DNA of 64,000 bases from Afifellaceae bacterium (GTDB lineage: Bacteria; Pseudomonadota; Alphaproteobacteria; Rhizobiales; Afifellaceae): the NCBI GenBank assembly GCA_028281235.1, contig JANQKG010000025.1, positions 1 to 64,000 on the forward strand. The letters are read 5' to 3'. Shown piece by piece: positions 34,360 through 42,831 of the stretch (its first letter is position 1; every line of letters starts with the position of its first letter). The position numbers and the translations under genes are program-made. The notes below the pieces were generated by a model. That model did not search any database, was not told the origin of the DNA, and saw only the letters and a list, made by a program, of their open reading frames with translations.

Positions 34360-36036
34360 CTATTCGATCAGGCCGGCGAAGAGGCGGAGGAAGAAGCCGC
34401 GCTCATCGTTCGCCTTCCCGCGCTCGGCGACCTCAAAATGGTCAATGGGCAGGTCTGGTGCGTCGCCCAGCACGGAGGCCTCGCTGGCGGCCGTCGGCGC
34501 TTTGTAGATGTCCGACGCATTGTGCGAGGGCACGGGCATGGCCAGGCTTGCGAATTGCGGATCGTGGGTCTCGTAGGTCGCCGGCGTCGCAATGAGGCCA
34601 CGCATCGCGTCTTGGTCGGCGCTGTAGCTCGGCACGCCGTCCGGGGCGATGACCACGCCCGCCGTGGAGGCTGCGGTCTGGTCTTGCGGCGCGGGCTTGC
34701 CACCACGCATCGCGGCAAAGGCGGCGATGACGGCGCGGTCGTCGTCAGACGGCAGCTCCTCAAGCGCGGCGAAAGCGCGTGCGATCGGATCGTCGGTTGG
34801 AGCTTGCGAACGCGTGGCCTGTTGCGGCTCATCGGCAAGTGCAGCGAAGCTGCCAACGGGAAGCGGCTCGCTGGTCGTTCCGCCGGGGACGAGGCTGGCG
34901 GCCAAAAAGACCGGGTCGGGGCGGGCCCGCGGCTTGGGTGGCGCATAGGCCAGCGTCGCCATCATGCGGGCGTCCGCCGGGGTCACGGTTGTCGGCGCCG
35001 GGAGGTCTGCCTGTACAGGCGCTGGTGCGAGTTCGGCGATCGCCAGCTCAGCCTCGGTGCTTGGACGCGCCCGCGGGCGGCGCGGCTCTAGACCGTCATC
35101 GGTTGCGGCGATCAGCGGCTCGCTGGCCGGTTGTGCGGGGATTGGCGCCTCGGCTTCGCCGGTCGCTCCGCCTTCGCCATCGCCCGGGAACACGCGCTTC
35201 AGCCAAGCGCGCATGCCGCCGCGTTGTTTTTCGGTCGTCGCCGTTTCGGTGCCGGTGCGGTCGACGTTCTCCGGCTCGCTTGTATCCAGATAGGCGAGGG
35301 TGGTGCTGCTGGAGGACGCCTGCCGCAGCTTCGCAACCGCGCGCTCATAGCCCGGCAGCGGATTGCCGTCAGACGGCAGGTGCAGGGTCTCGCCGTTGGG
35401 GAAAAGCGCGAGCAATTGCCTGCGCGACATGCGCGGCCAGGCGCGAACGCTGCCGGTGTCGAGGTGCACGAAGGGTGAGCCGGAACTGGGATAATAGCCG
35501 ACGCCGCCGCCCTGCTTCCTCATGGCGATGGAGCGCAGCTTCTTGATGGGAACATCAGGGATGTAGAAATCCAACGCTTTGCCGCGCGTGTGCTGGCTGT
35601 TCTTGGCGACGCCGCGGCCCCGCTTGCGCAGCATGGCGTTGGTCTTCGGCGAGCGGTAAGCGGAGACCACATGGATGTAGTCCTTGGCGCGCGCCTCCTT
35701 GTAGACCTCCCACACGAGATCAAGGAGCTCGGGGTCGATGCGTGTTGCTTCATCTTTGCGCCAGTCGCGCAGAAATTGGTTGATCCGCTCCAGTTCCCTG
35801 CGGTCGTAGCGGCCGTTGCGCTTGAACGTGAACTCGCCGCGCTCGCCGGTATGGCCGAAATAGAGCTTGAGTGTGCGGTTGCCTTCGCGGGCGTCAGCCG
35901 CACCAAGCGGCATCGCCACCAGAATCGTGAGCACCAATCCGGTCGCCAAACCGACGCAAGAGCCGATCGACAATGGCGCGGCGGATGGTCTCAAAATGCA
36001 GTCGCCCTTCTTCCAGGTGTCGCCCGGCCCTGGCAC
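34360..36036 (-). CDS. DUF882 (YcbK-like, peptidase M15 fold) protein with long variable tail
   Basis: A 558-residue protein. After a hydrophobic signal region (about 22-48) comes a DUF882 domain at about 50-210. It has VSAYRSPKTNAMLRKRGRG, NSQHTRGKALDFYIPDV and FVHLDTGSVRAWPRMSR, carrying the His-Asp-His zinc-site pattern of M15-type peptidases. Such proteins act on peptidoglycan peptides. The last roughly 320 residues are proline/alanine-rich and probably disordered, with recurring ALAYAPPKPRARP-like and AFAAMRGGKP-like pieces. The GTG at 36036 lacks a good ribosome site; a TTG at 35994 preceded by AAGAAGGGC is an alternative. It is followed by the PAP2 gene. Confidence 0.87.
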   Translation of the reverse strand: MPGPGDTWKKGDCILRPSAAPLSIGSCVGLATGLVLTILVAMPLGAADAREGNRTLKLYFGHTGERGEFTFKRNGRYDRRELERINQFLRDWRKDEATRIDPELLDLVWEVYKEARAKDYIHVVSAYRSPKTNAMLRKRGRGVAKNSQHTRGKALDFYIPDVPIKKLRSIAMRKQGGGVGYYPSSGSPFVHLDTGSVRAWPRMSRRQLLALFPNGETLHLPSDGNPLPGYERAVAKLRQASSSSTTLAYLDTSEPENVDRTGTETATTEKQRGGMRAWLKRVFPGDGEGGATGEAEAPIPAQPASEPLIAATDDGLEPRRPRARPSTEAELAIAELAPAPVQADLPAPTTVTPADARMMATLAYAPPKPRARPDPVFLAASLVPGGTTSEPLPVGSFAALADEPQQATRSQAPTDDPIARAFAALEELPSDDDRAVIAAFAAMRGGKPAPQDQTAASTAGVVIAPDGVPSYSADQDAMRGLIATPATYETHDPQFASLAMPVPSHNASDIYKAPTAASEASVLGDAPDLPIDHFEVAERGKANDERGFFLRLFAGLIE

Positions 36037-36151
36037 CCGCGGCGCAAATCGTGGCGTAGTTTGCTTAATCCCGACTTAAGAAGTGGCTTATGGCAGAAAT
36101 GCGGCGTGTTTCAATGGCGGGGGCGGGCGAATCAAACCCCGGCTCTAGGTC

Positions 36152-36210
36152 TTTGCTGGAGCATGATCTTATCCGAAAACCGGTTCCCACCTTTCGGGAT
36201 CATGCTCTAG
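36152..36210. repeat. Dispersed palindromic repeat, copy 3
   Basis: A 59-base copy without the insert of copy 1. The arms are GGAGCATGATC and GATCATGCTC, with an inner AAAACCGGTT. Its terminal CTAG supplies the stop codon (TAG on the minus strand, 36209-36207) of the L,D-transpeptidase gene, so the repeat has grown into or trimmed the coding end. Confidence 0.88.
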
Positions 36211-37832
36211 GACCCTAGGAATTCCGTCATCTTGCGGTCGTAGCCGTAGATATCCTCAAAACGGCTAAGCTCGCCGTCCGCAGCCACGGCGGTGGTGAAG
36301 TAGCTCAAATGCACGGGAACCGGGCTGTCGAGGTTCACGCGCCGTTCCTTGCCGCCATAGAGCCGCTCAATGCGGGATGCGTTCCAGTCCGGGGCGGCCG
36401 CCGGCAGGATGGCAGCAGCGAAATCCAAGGGATTCTGCACCCTGACGCAGCCATGGGAAAAGGCGCGCCGGTCACGCTTGAAGAGCGATTTTGACGGCGT
36501 GTCGTGCAGATAGACGGAGTGCTGGTTGGGGAACATGAACTTGATGCGCCCCAGCGCGTTGTGGGAGCCGGGCGTCTGACGCACCCGCACCGAGCGCGGA
36601 TTGATCGCGTGCCAGTTGACGCTCGCTGGATGAACCAGGCGCATGCGGCCCTTGATGTTGGCCAGCACCTGGTAACCATGCCGCGCAAAATAGCCGTGGG
36701 GATTGGCGCGGATCGACGGCATCATCTCGTTCTTGAGGATCGATGTCGGCACGTTCCAATACGGATTGACCACGAAATGGTCGATGGCGTGGGAGAACAT
36801 CGGGGTCGGATTGCGCGGCTTGCCGACGACGACGCGGGTCTCGTGGACGATTTCGCCGTCGTCGAACACGCGCGTCTTGAATTCCGGCACATTCACCAGA
36901 ACATGGAACGCGCCGAGATCGCCGGGCATCCAGCGCCAGCGCTCCATGTTGGCGAGGATGGAGGCGATGTCCTCCTCGCGGCTGCGGCCGTTGAGCGCCA
37001 AAAGCGTCTGCGGGCCGACTATGCCGTCGACGCTGAGCCCGTTCTCCTCCTGGAAGGCCCTGACGGCCTCCACCAGCGTTTCGTCATAAAGTGTTGCGGC
37101 CGTTTCGGCCGGCAGCGCGATATCGAGGCGCTCGCGAAGCAGCGCGACGCGCTCATCGCTTTTGCCGGGCTTCAGCATCTTGCCGTCCGGCACGACGATC
37201 CGGTCGTCCTCTTCGCCAAGCGCGCGCAGCTCGGCGAGCTTCGCCTTCAGCGCGCGGTATTGCGGATGCTGCGGCTCGTAGCGGTGGAGCGCCATGTCGA
37301 CCGACGGCGCTTGCGACAGCTCGGTGAGGACAGATGCGATCTCCGGGCGCTGGGGCTCCATCGTGATCAGGCGGCTGACATCGGTGGGCTTGATGCGGCC
37401 GGACGAGAGATGCGCGACGAAACGCGCAACAGCGAGGCTGAACTCCACATCGGCGTGGCCGAGGCGCTTGGAATTGTAATAGCGCCGGTCCGCGACATGC
37501 GGCGTGGCGTAATCGTCGGGGTCGAGGCCGAGGCTCGCAGCGCCGGCCATGCGGCGCTTCAGGGCGATCAACTGCGAAGAGACGTCGCTGCCGTTGAACC
37601 AGAGCGGGCGATAGCCGCGCGCCTCGTAGAAGGACGACACATCGGCCAGGATCGCCTGCTCAAGGGCGTTGCGGCTCTTATCGGTTGCCTCAAGCGCCGC
37701 TTCAACGGCGTTGAGCTTCGCCGCAGAGGCGCGGGCGAACTGGCCTCCCGTGCTGCCCATTTCCAATGCAGCAGCCGGCAAAGCCGCAACCGAAAAAGCA
37801 CCAAGCAGAAGTGCGACCCGCAGCACTTTCAT
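36207..37832 (-). CDS. L,D-transpeptidase (YcbB-like)
   Basis: A 541-residue periplasmic enzyme forming 3-3 peptidoglycan cross-links. The signal peptide is MKVLRVALLLGAFSVAALPAAA. A scaffold region is followed by a peptidoglycan-binding domain (LVEAVRAFQEENGLSVDGIVGPQTLLALN by position about 255-285). The YkuD catalytic domain ends with AFSHGCVRVQNPLDFA, with catalytic Cys and His. The ATG at 37832 has GGGAG 11 bases upstream; ATG at 37841 is possible. The stop codon lies within the repeat at 36152-36210. Confidence 0.93.
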   Translation of the reverse strand: MKVLRVALLLGAFSVAALPAAALEMGSTGGQFARASAAKLNAVEAALEATDKSRNALEQAILADVSSFYEARGYRPLWFNGSDVSSQLIALKRRMAGAASLGLDPDDYATPHVADRRYYNSKRLGHADVEFSLAVARFVAHLSSGRIKPTDVSRLITMEPQRPEIASVLTELSQAPSVDMALHRYEPQHPQYRALKAKLAELRALGEEDDRIVVPDGKMLKPGKSDERVALLRERLDIALPAETAATLYDETLVEAVRAFQEENGLSVDGIVGPQTLLALNGRSREEDIASILANMERWRWMPGDLGAFHVLVNVPEFKTRVFDDGEIVHETRVVVGKPRNPTPMFSHAIDHFVVNPYWNVPTSILKNEMMPSIRANPHGYFARHGYQVLANIKGRMRLVHPASVNWHAINPRSVRVRQTPGSHNALGRIKFMFPNQHSVYLHDTPSKSLFKRDRRAFSHGCVRVQNPLDFAAAILPAAAPDWNASRIERLYGGKERRVNLDSPVPVHLSYFTTAVAADGELSRFEDIYGYDRKMTEFLGS

Positions 37833-37889
37833 CCGTCCCATCACTCCCTGCTTTGGCCAGCCCTGAACCCGCACCGGGGTCGTTCAACG

Positions 37890-39392
37890 CTACGATGCGG
37901 CCGGCTCGCCCACTGCGATTCCGTAGTCTCGGACCTTCCGATACAAAGTCGACCGGCCAATACCCAGCCGTCGCGCAACTTCGCTCATCCGCCCGCTGTA
38001 ATGGTCGATCGCGAAGCGAATGACTTCCTCTTCCAGCATCTGAATCGACCGCAGCTCGCCACAATCGTCCAGAAGATGGGTGAGACCATATCGCGCCGCG
38101 GCCGGGGAGTCAGCGAGCGGAGCGGCGGCTGTGGGATATTCGCCGGGAAACTGTCCCTGAACTGCAACACCGGCGTGTGCCGCAGGGGCGTCCGCCTGCT
38201 CCGCGGCCGCGGGGCGCTCGTCAGCGCCGGAATTGCGCGCGGCGATCAACGGAAAGTCACGAACCGTGATCTCCGCACCTTGGCACAGCATGATCGCGCG
38301 GAAGATGGCGTGCTCCAGCTCGCGGATGTTGCCGGGCCAAGCGTCGGCGGCAAGCAGGTCCATGGCCGCGGGGGAGAGGCCGGTCACGAAGGAGCGGCCG
38401 GCTTCCGGCGCCAGGCGCGCCAGAAAGCTCCGGGCAAGGTCGGGGATATCGGACCGGCGTTCGCGGAGCGGCGGCAGCCAGATCGGCAAGACGTTGAGGT
38501 GATAGAAGAGCGCCTCGTCGAAGGCCGCTTCGGAGACGAGCTCGATCAGGCGGCGGCTGGTCGCGGCGATTAGTCGAATGTCACTGAGATGCCGGCGGCC
38601 GGAGGGCGCTGCGCCGGCCTCCTGCTCGCTTATAAGCTCCGCGAGGCGGCGCTGCATGTCTGGTGGCAGCGCGCCGATCTCATCAAGAAAAAGCGTGCCG
38701 CCGCTCACCGTCGGTTCACGCGTCGTGCCAGCCTCGGAAGGGGCGGAAAGGATCTGCTCCAATGTGCCATGGCCCGTTTGGCTGCAGTCGATCCTCACGA
38801 AGGGCCGGCCGCGGCGGGCGCTTGATCCGTGAATGGCGCGGGCCAGCAACGCCTTGCCCGTGCCGTGCTCGCCTTCGATCAGCACAGGGATACGGGAGCG
38901 CGCGGCGCGCTCCGCCAGTCGCTGAACCCGCTCCATGGACGATGATTGCATGACGATGTCGCTGAGGCCGAGCGCGCCGGAGCGACTGAGACGCATGCGT
39001 AGAACCTCGCTTTCCAGCGCACCGATTCTCAGCGCGTTGGTCAGAGACGCGCGCAGGCGATCGGGGGCAGCCGGCTTGAGCAGAAAGTCGAAGGCGCCGG
39101 CGCGCATGGCGGCTACAGCGGCATCGGCGCCGCCGGGCGCGGCCTGTACGATGACCGGCGGTGCGAAGGATCGGCGCGTCAGGCGATCCAGCACCGCCAT
39201 GCCGTCGAGGTCGGGCATGACGAGATCGACAATCATCGCGGCGATCGGCGGTGCGTCGGCTCGGGTGAGGCGGGCAAGCGCTGCTTCGCCGCTTGTCACG
39301 GTCTCCGCGTGGTGTCCCAGGCTCCGGACGATATCTTCAACGTGGCGGCATTCGGAAGGATCGTCATCGACGACCAGGACATGAACTGCCAT
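37890..39392 (-). CDS. NtrC-like response regulator without GAFTGA loop
   Basis: A 500-residue regulator. The receiver domain (1-125) has the acidic pair DDD at 9-11, phospho-acceptor D56 (VDLVMPDLDG) and K106 (LLKPA). The AAA+ domain has Walker A GEHGTGK (174-180), Walker B GGTLFLDEIG (231-240) and a WPGNIRELEHA sensor II. The GAFTGA motif needed to touch sigma-54, expected before Walker B, is absent: the stretch at about 212-228 reads EQILSAPSEAGTTREPT. The C-terminus is a Fis-type HTH (SEVARRLGIGRSTLYRKVRDYG). It probably acts without sigma-54. It lies 57 bases upstream of the L,D-transpeptidase gene; no sensor kinase is nearby. Confidence 0.9.
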   Translation of the reverse strand: MAVHVLVVDDDPSECRHVEDIVRSLGHHAETVTSGEAALARLTRADAPPIAAMIVDLVMPDLDGMAVLDRLTRRSFAPPVIVQAAPGGADAAVAAMRAGAFDFLLKPAAPDRLRASLTNALRIGALESEVLRMRLSRSGALGLSDIVMQSSSMERVQRLAERAARSRIPVLIEGEHGTGKALLARAIHGSSARRGRPFVRIDCSQTGHGTLEQILSAPSEAGTTREPTVSGGTLFLDEIGALPPDMQRRLAELISEQEAGAAPSGRRHLSDIRLIAATSRRLIELVSEAAFDEALFYHLNVLPIWLPPLRERRSDIPDLARSFLARLAPEAGRSFVTGLSPAAMDLLAADAWPGNIRELEHAIFRAIMLCQGAEITVRDFPLIAARNSGADERPAAAEQADAPAAHAGVAVQGQFPGEYPTAAAPLADSPAAARYGLTHLLDDCGELRSIQMLEEEVIRFAIDHYSGRMSEVARRLGIGRSTLYRKVRDYGIAVGEPAAS

Positions 39393-39548
39393 ATCACCTT
39401 CCGAGAGAATCCGCTGGGCGACGCCGGAGCCGCGTGAAGTGCCGTTCGGCTTTCGAAAGCACTTTCGGTCGTTGCGGTTAAGATCGTCTTAGCGCAGGCG
39501 AAAGTGTGTGGCGGGCAGGCGGCGCGAAATTGTGACGAGGAGGCAGTT

Positions 39549-41375
39549 TTGGCCGGCAAGGCAGAACGCATGGGCGAGCAATCGGGGGAGCTGGGCGCTC
39601 TGCCGGAATGGGATTTGTCTGACCTTTATCCGGCGATGGATGCACCGGAGGTAGAGCGCGACCTGGAGACGATTGCTTCAGCGAGCACGGCTTTCCAGGA
39701 CTGCTACAAGGGCAAGCTTCCGGCGCTTACCAAAGACGCCGCAGGCGGCGACGCGCTTGGCGAGGCGATCGCCGAATACGAAGACATCCAGGAACGCCTC
39801 GGCCGGCTCGCGAGCTTTGCCCATCTTGTCTATGTCGGCGACACGACCGATGCGGGGCGCGCCAAGTTCTTCGGTGACGTGCGGGAGCGGCTGACCACAA
39901 TCTCCACGGACCTTCTGTTCTTCGAGCTGGAGCTCAATCAACTGGACGAGGAATTGATCGAGGCGGCGATGAGCGGGCCCAAGCTTGCCGCTTATCGCCC
40001 GTGGATCGACGACCTCCGGTTGGAGCGCCCGCATCAACTCGACGACACGATCGAGCGGCTCTTCCATGAAAAATCCGTCACCGGCCGGGCGGCGTGGAAC
40101 AGGCTCTTTGACGAGACGCTGGCGGAGCTTCGCTTCGATGTCGACGGTGAGAGCCTGGCGTTGGAGCCGACGCTCAACCGTTTGATCGATCCGGACGAAG
40201 CGACACGCAAAAAGGCGGCTGAGGCGCTTGTGGCGACGTTCAGCGGCAATCTGCGTCTCTTCACCCACATCACCAATGTGCTCGCCAAGGACAAGGCGAT
40301 CTCCGATGAGTGGCGCAGTTTCAAGGACGTCGCGGACTCCCGTCACCTCGCCAACCGCGTCGAGCCGGAGGTGGTCGATGCGCTGGTTGAGGCGGTGCGC
40401 GACGCCTATCCACGGCTGTCGCATCGCTATTACGCGCTGAAGGCGCGTTGGCTGGGTAAGACGCAGCTGGAGTTCTGGGACCGCAACGCGCCGCTGCCGG
40501 AGACCATCGATCGGCGAATCGGATGGGAGGAGGCGCGCGATACCGTGCTCACCGCCTATGGCGGATTCGCGCCGGAGATGGCCGACATCGCCGGGCGCTT
40601 CTTCGAGGAGGGCTGGATCGACGCGCCGACGCGTCCGGGAAAGGCGCCGGGGGCGTTCTCGCATCCCACCGTCCCGTCGGCGCATCCTTATGTGCTGCTC
40701 AATTATCAGGGCAAGCCACGCGACGTCATGACGCTGGCGCATGAGCTTGGGCACGGCGTGCATCAGACGCTGGCCGCCGATCAGGGCCTGCTTCTATCGC
40801 AGACACCGCTGACGCTGGCGGAGACGGCGAGCGTCTTCGGCGAGATGCTGACCTTCCGCGCATTGCTGGCCCGTGCATCGGACGCGACGGAGCGCAAGGT
40901 CATGCTGGCCTCCAAGGTGGAGGACATGATCAACACGGTGGTGCGGCAGATCGCCTTCTACGTCTTTGAGCGCAAGGTGCATCTGGAACGGCGCGATGGC
41001 GAGCTCACCGCGGACCGGCTCGGTGAAATCTGGACGGAGGTGCAGGCGGAGAGCTTGGGTCCGGCGATCCATCTCGGCCCGGGCTACGAGACGTTCTGGA
41101 CCTACATCCCGCATTTCATCCACGCGCCGTTCTACGTCTACGCCTATGCCTTCGGCGACTGCCTGGTGAACTCGCTCTACGCCGTCTACGAGGAGGCGGA
41201 GGGCGGCTTTCAGGATAAATATTTCGCCATGCTGAAAGCCGGCGGTTCCAAGCGGCACAGGGCACTCCTGGCGCCTTTTGGCCTGGACGCGAGTGATCCC
41301 GGCTTCTGGCAGATGGGCCTGGCATTGATTGAAGAGCTGATCACCGAGCTGGAGGCGATGGAGCAGGCGTCGTAG
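39549..41375 (+). CDS. pepF: M3 family oligoendopeptidase F
   Basis: A roughly 608-residue zinc peptidase of family M3B, cutting short peptides in the cytosol. The zinc site is VMTLAHELGHGVHQTLA with the downstream Glu in LAETASVFGEMLTF. Other blocks are LPEWDLSDLYPAMDAPEVE, RPGKAPGAFSHPTVPSAHPYVLLNY and FWTYIPHFIHAPFYVYAYAFGD. TTG at 39549 is preferred because GAGGAGG lies 5 bases before it; an ATG at 39570 is the alternative and has no clear ribosome site. A longer frame from 39504 is less likely. Confidence 0.92.
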   Translation: MAGKAERMGEQSGELGALPEWDLSDLYPAMDAPEVERDLETIASASTAFQDCYKGKLPALTKDAAGGDALGEAIAEYEDIQERLGRLASFAHLVYVGDTTDAGRAKFFGDVRERLTTISTDLLFFELELNQLDEELIEAAMSGPKLAAYRPWIDDLRLERPHQLDDTIERLFHEKSVTGRAAWNRLFDETLAELRFDVDGESLALEPTLNRLIDPDEATRKKAAEALVATFSGNLRLFTHITNVLAKDKAISDEWRSFKDVADSRHLANRVEPEVVDALVEAVRDAYPRLSHRYYALKARWLGKTQLEFWDRNAPLPETIDRRIGWEEARDTVLTAYGGFAPEMADIAGRFFEEGWIDAPTRPGKAPGAFSHPTVPSAHPYVLLNYQGKPRDVMTLAHELGHGVHQTLAADQGLLLSQTPLTLAETASVFGEMLTFRALLARASDATERKVMLASKVEDMINTVVRQIAFYVFERKVHLERRDGELTADRLGEIWTEVQAESLGPAIHLGPGYETFWTYIPHFIHAPFYVYAYAFGDCLVNSLYAVYEEAEGGFQDKYFAMLKAGGSKRHRALLAPFGLDASDPGFWQMGLALIEELITELEAMEQAS

Positions 41376-41430
41376 AGAGCGGCGCCCGGCGGCAAGCCGC
41401 CCGGTTGCTTTTGTCTTCCAGCAGGCCCAA

Positions 41431-42831
41431 GTGAGCGTCGCCATGTCTTCCATGCGCGACGATGAAGCCAACCGCCTCTCCGGCCGTCTCTCCCGCTATG
41501 CACGGGTCGGCACGGGCGTCGGCGGCCTGGCGGCGCGGGTCATTGGCGCGCGGGCGCTGGGGCGCGGCTCCGACGCGGCCGCGCTTGCCGCTGAGTTGGC
41601 GCGGACCTTTGGTGGGCTCAAGGGCCCGCTGATGAAGGCGGCGCAATTCGCCTCGCACATCCCCGACGTGCTGCCGCCGGAATATGCCGCAGAGCTTCAG
41701 AAGCTGCAGGCGGAAGCGCCGCCGATGGGCTGGGCGTTCGTTCGCCGCCGCATGCGCGCCGAGCTTGGTGGCGACTGGGAAAAGCGTTTCGGCTCATTCG
41801 AGCATGAGCCGGCCGCCGCGGCGTCGCTGGGGCAGGTGCATCGCGCGATTGTACCGGACGGAGGGAAGGTGGCCTGCAAGCTGCAATATCCCGACATGGA
41901 TTCCGCCGTGGAAGCCGATCTGTCGCAGCTCGGAATGGTCTTTGCCGTGCAGCGACGCTTCAATCCGGAGGTCGATACGCGCGAAGTGGCGAAGGAGCTG
42001 AGCGCGCGGCTCCGCGAAGAGCTCAACTACGAGCGGGAGGCGCGGCATCTGCGGCTCTACGGCACGATCCTCGGCGACGCGCCGCATGTCCGTGTCCCTG
42101 AGCCCGTGACTGAGCTCTCCACCCGGCGGCTTCTCACCATGACCTGGCTGGAGGGGAAGCCGCTGCTCGCTTTCGCCGACCGGCCGCTAGAGGAACGCAA
42201 TTCTATCGCCCGCGCCTTGTTTTATGCGTGGTGGCATCCGTTCGCGCATTTCGGCGTGATCCACGGCGATCCGCATCTCGGTAATTACACCGTCTTTGAA
42301 GAAGCGGGTGCGCCGCAGGGCGTCAATCTTCTCGACTATGGGTGCATTCGCATCTTTCCGCCGCGCTTCGTGGAGGGCGTTGTGGCGCTCTACCGCGGCT
42401 TCCAGGCCGGCGACAAGGAGCGTGTGAGAGATGCGTTCGGCAGCTGGGGCTTCGGCGATCTGAGCGAGGAGCGCGTCGACACGCTGAGCCTGTGGGCGCG
42501 CTTCATCTACGCGCCGCTCTTAGACGACCGTGTGCGCACCATTGCCGACGGCGTGGAGCCGCACAAATACGGTCGCCGCGAAGTCTGGCAGGTCAAGCAA
42601 TCGCTGCAGGCGCAAGGGGCGGCGGTGACCATCCCGCGAGAATTCGTGCTGATGAACCGCGCCGCGGTGGGGCTCGGCGCCGTCTTCCTGCATCTCAGGG
42701 CGGAGCTTAACTTTCATCAGATGTTTGAAGCGGAGATCGAAGGCTTTGAGCGCGCCATCGTCGCTGAGCGGCAGGCGGCTGCTCTTCGCGACGCGGGGCT
42801 TGAACCGGTTTCGGCGCCCGACGCTGCTTGA
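41431..42831 (+). CDS. ABC1/AarF (UbiB-like) atypical kinase
   Basis: A 466-residue protein of the ABC1 family. It has the KxGQ-like QAL block as KGPLMKAAQFASHIPDVLPPEYAAELQKLQ by position about 67-97, where the usual Gln of KxGQ is replaced in LMKAAQF. The alanine-rich loop is EPAAAASLGQVHRA, the Lys VACKLQYP, and the catalytic part GVIHGDPHLGNYTVFEEAG with LLDYGC. Family members support ubiquinone synthesis or lipid homeostasis. GTG at 41431 or ATG at 41443 may start it. Its stop overlaps the MFS gene (TGATG). Confidence 0.88.
   Translation: MSVAMSSMRDDEANRLSGRLSRYARVGTGVGGLAARVIGARALGRGSDAAALAAELARTFGGLKGPLMKAAQFASHIPDVLPPEYAAELQKLQAEAPPMGWAFVRRRMRAELGGDWEKRFGSFEHEPAAAASLGQVHRAIVPDGGKVACKLQYPDMDSAVEADLSQLGMVFAVQRRFNPEVDTREVAKELSARLREELNYEREARHLRLYGTILGDAPHVRVPEPVTELSTRRLLTMTWLEGKPLLAFADRPLEERNSIARALFYAWWHPFAHFGVIHGDPHLGNYTVFEEAGAPQGVNLLDYGCIRIFPPRFVEGVVALYRGFQAGDKERVRDAFGSWGFGDLSEERVDTLSLWARFIYAPLLDDRVRTIADGVEPHKYGRREVWQVKQSLQAQGAAVTIPREFVLMNRAAVGLGAVFLHLRAELNFHQMFEAEIEGFERAIVAERQAAALRDAGLEPVSAPDAA

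Noticed and set aside
36504..38573. A 689-codon open frame on the plus strand
   Set aside because: It lies antisense to the L,D-transpeptidase and the NtrC-like gene, has no recognisable domain, and is what high GC codon bias produces opposite real genes.
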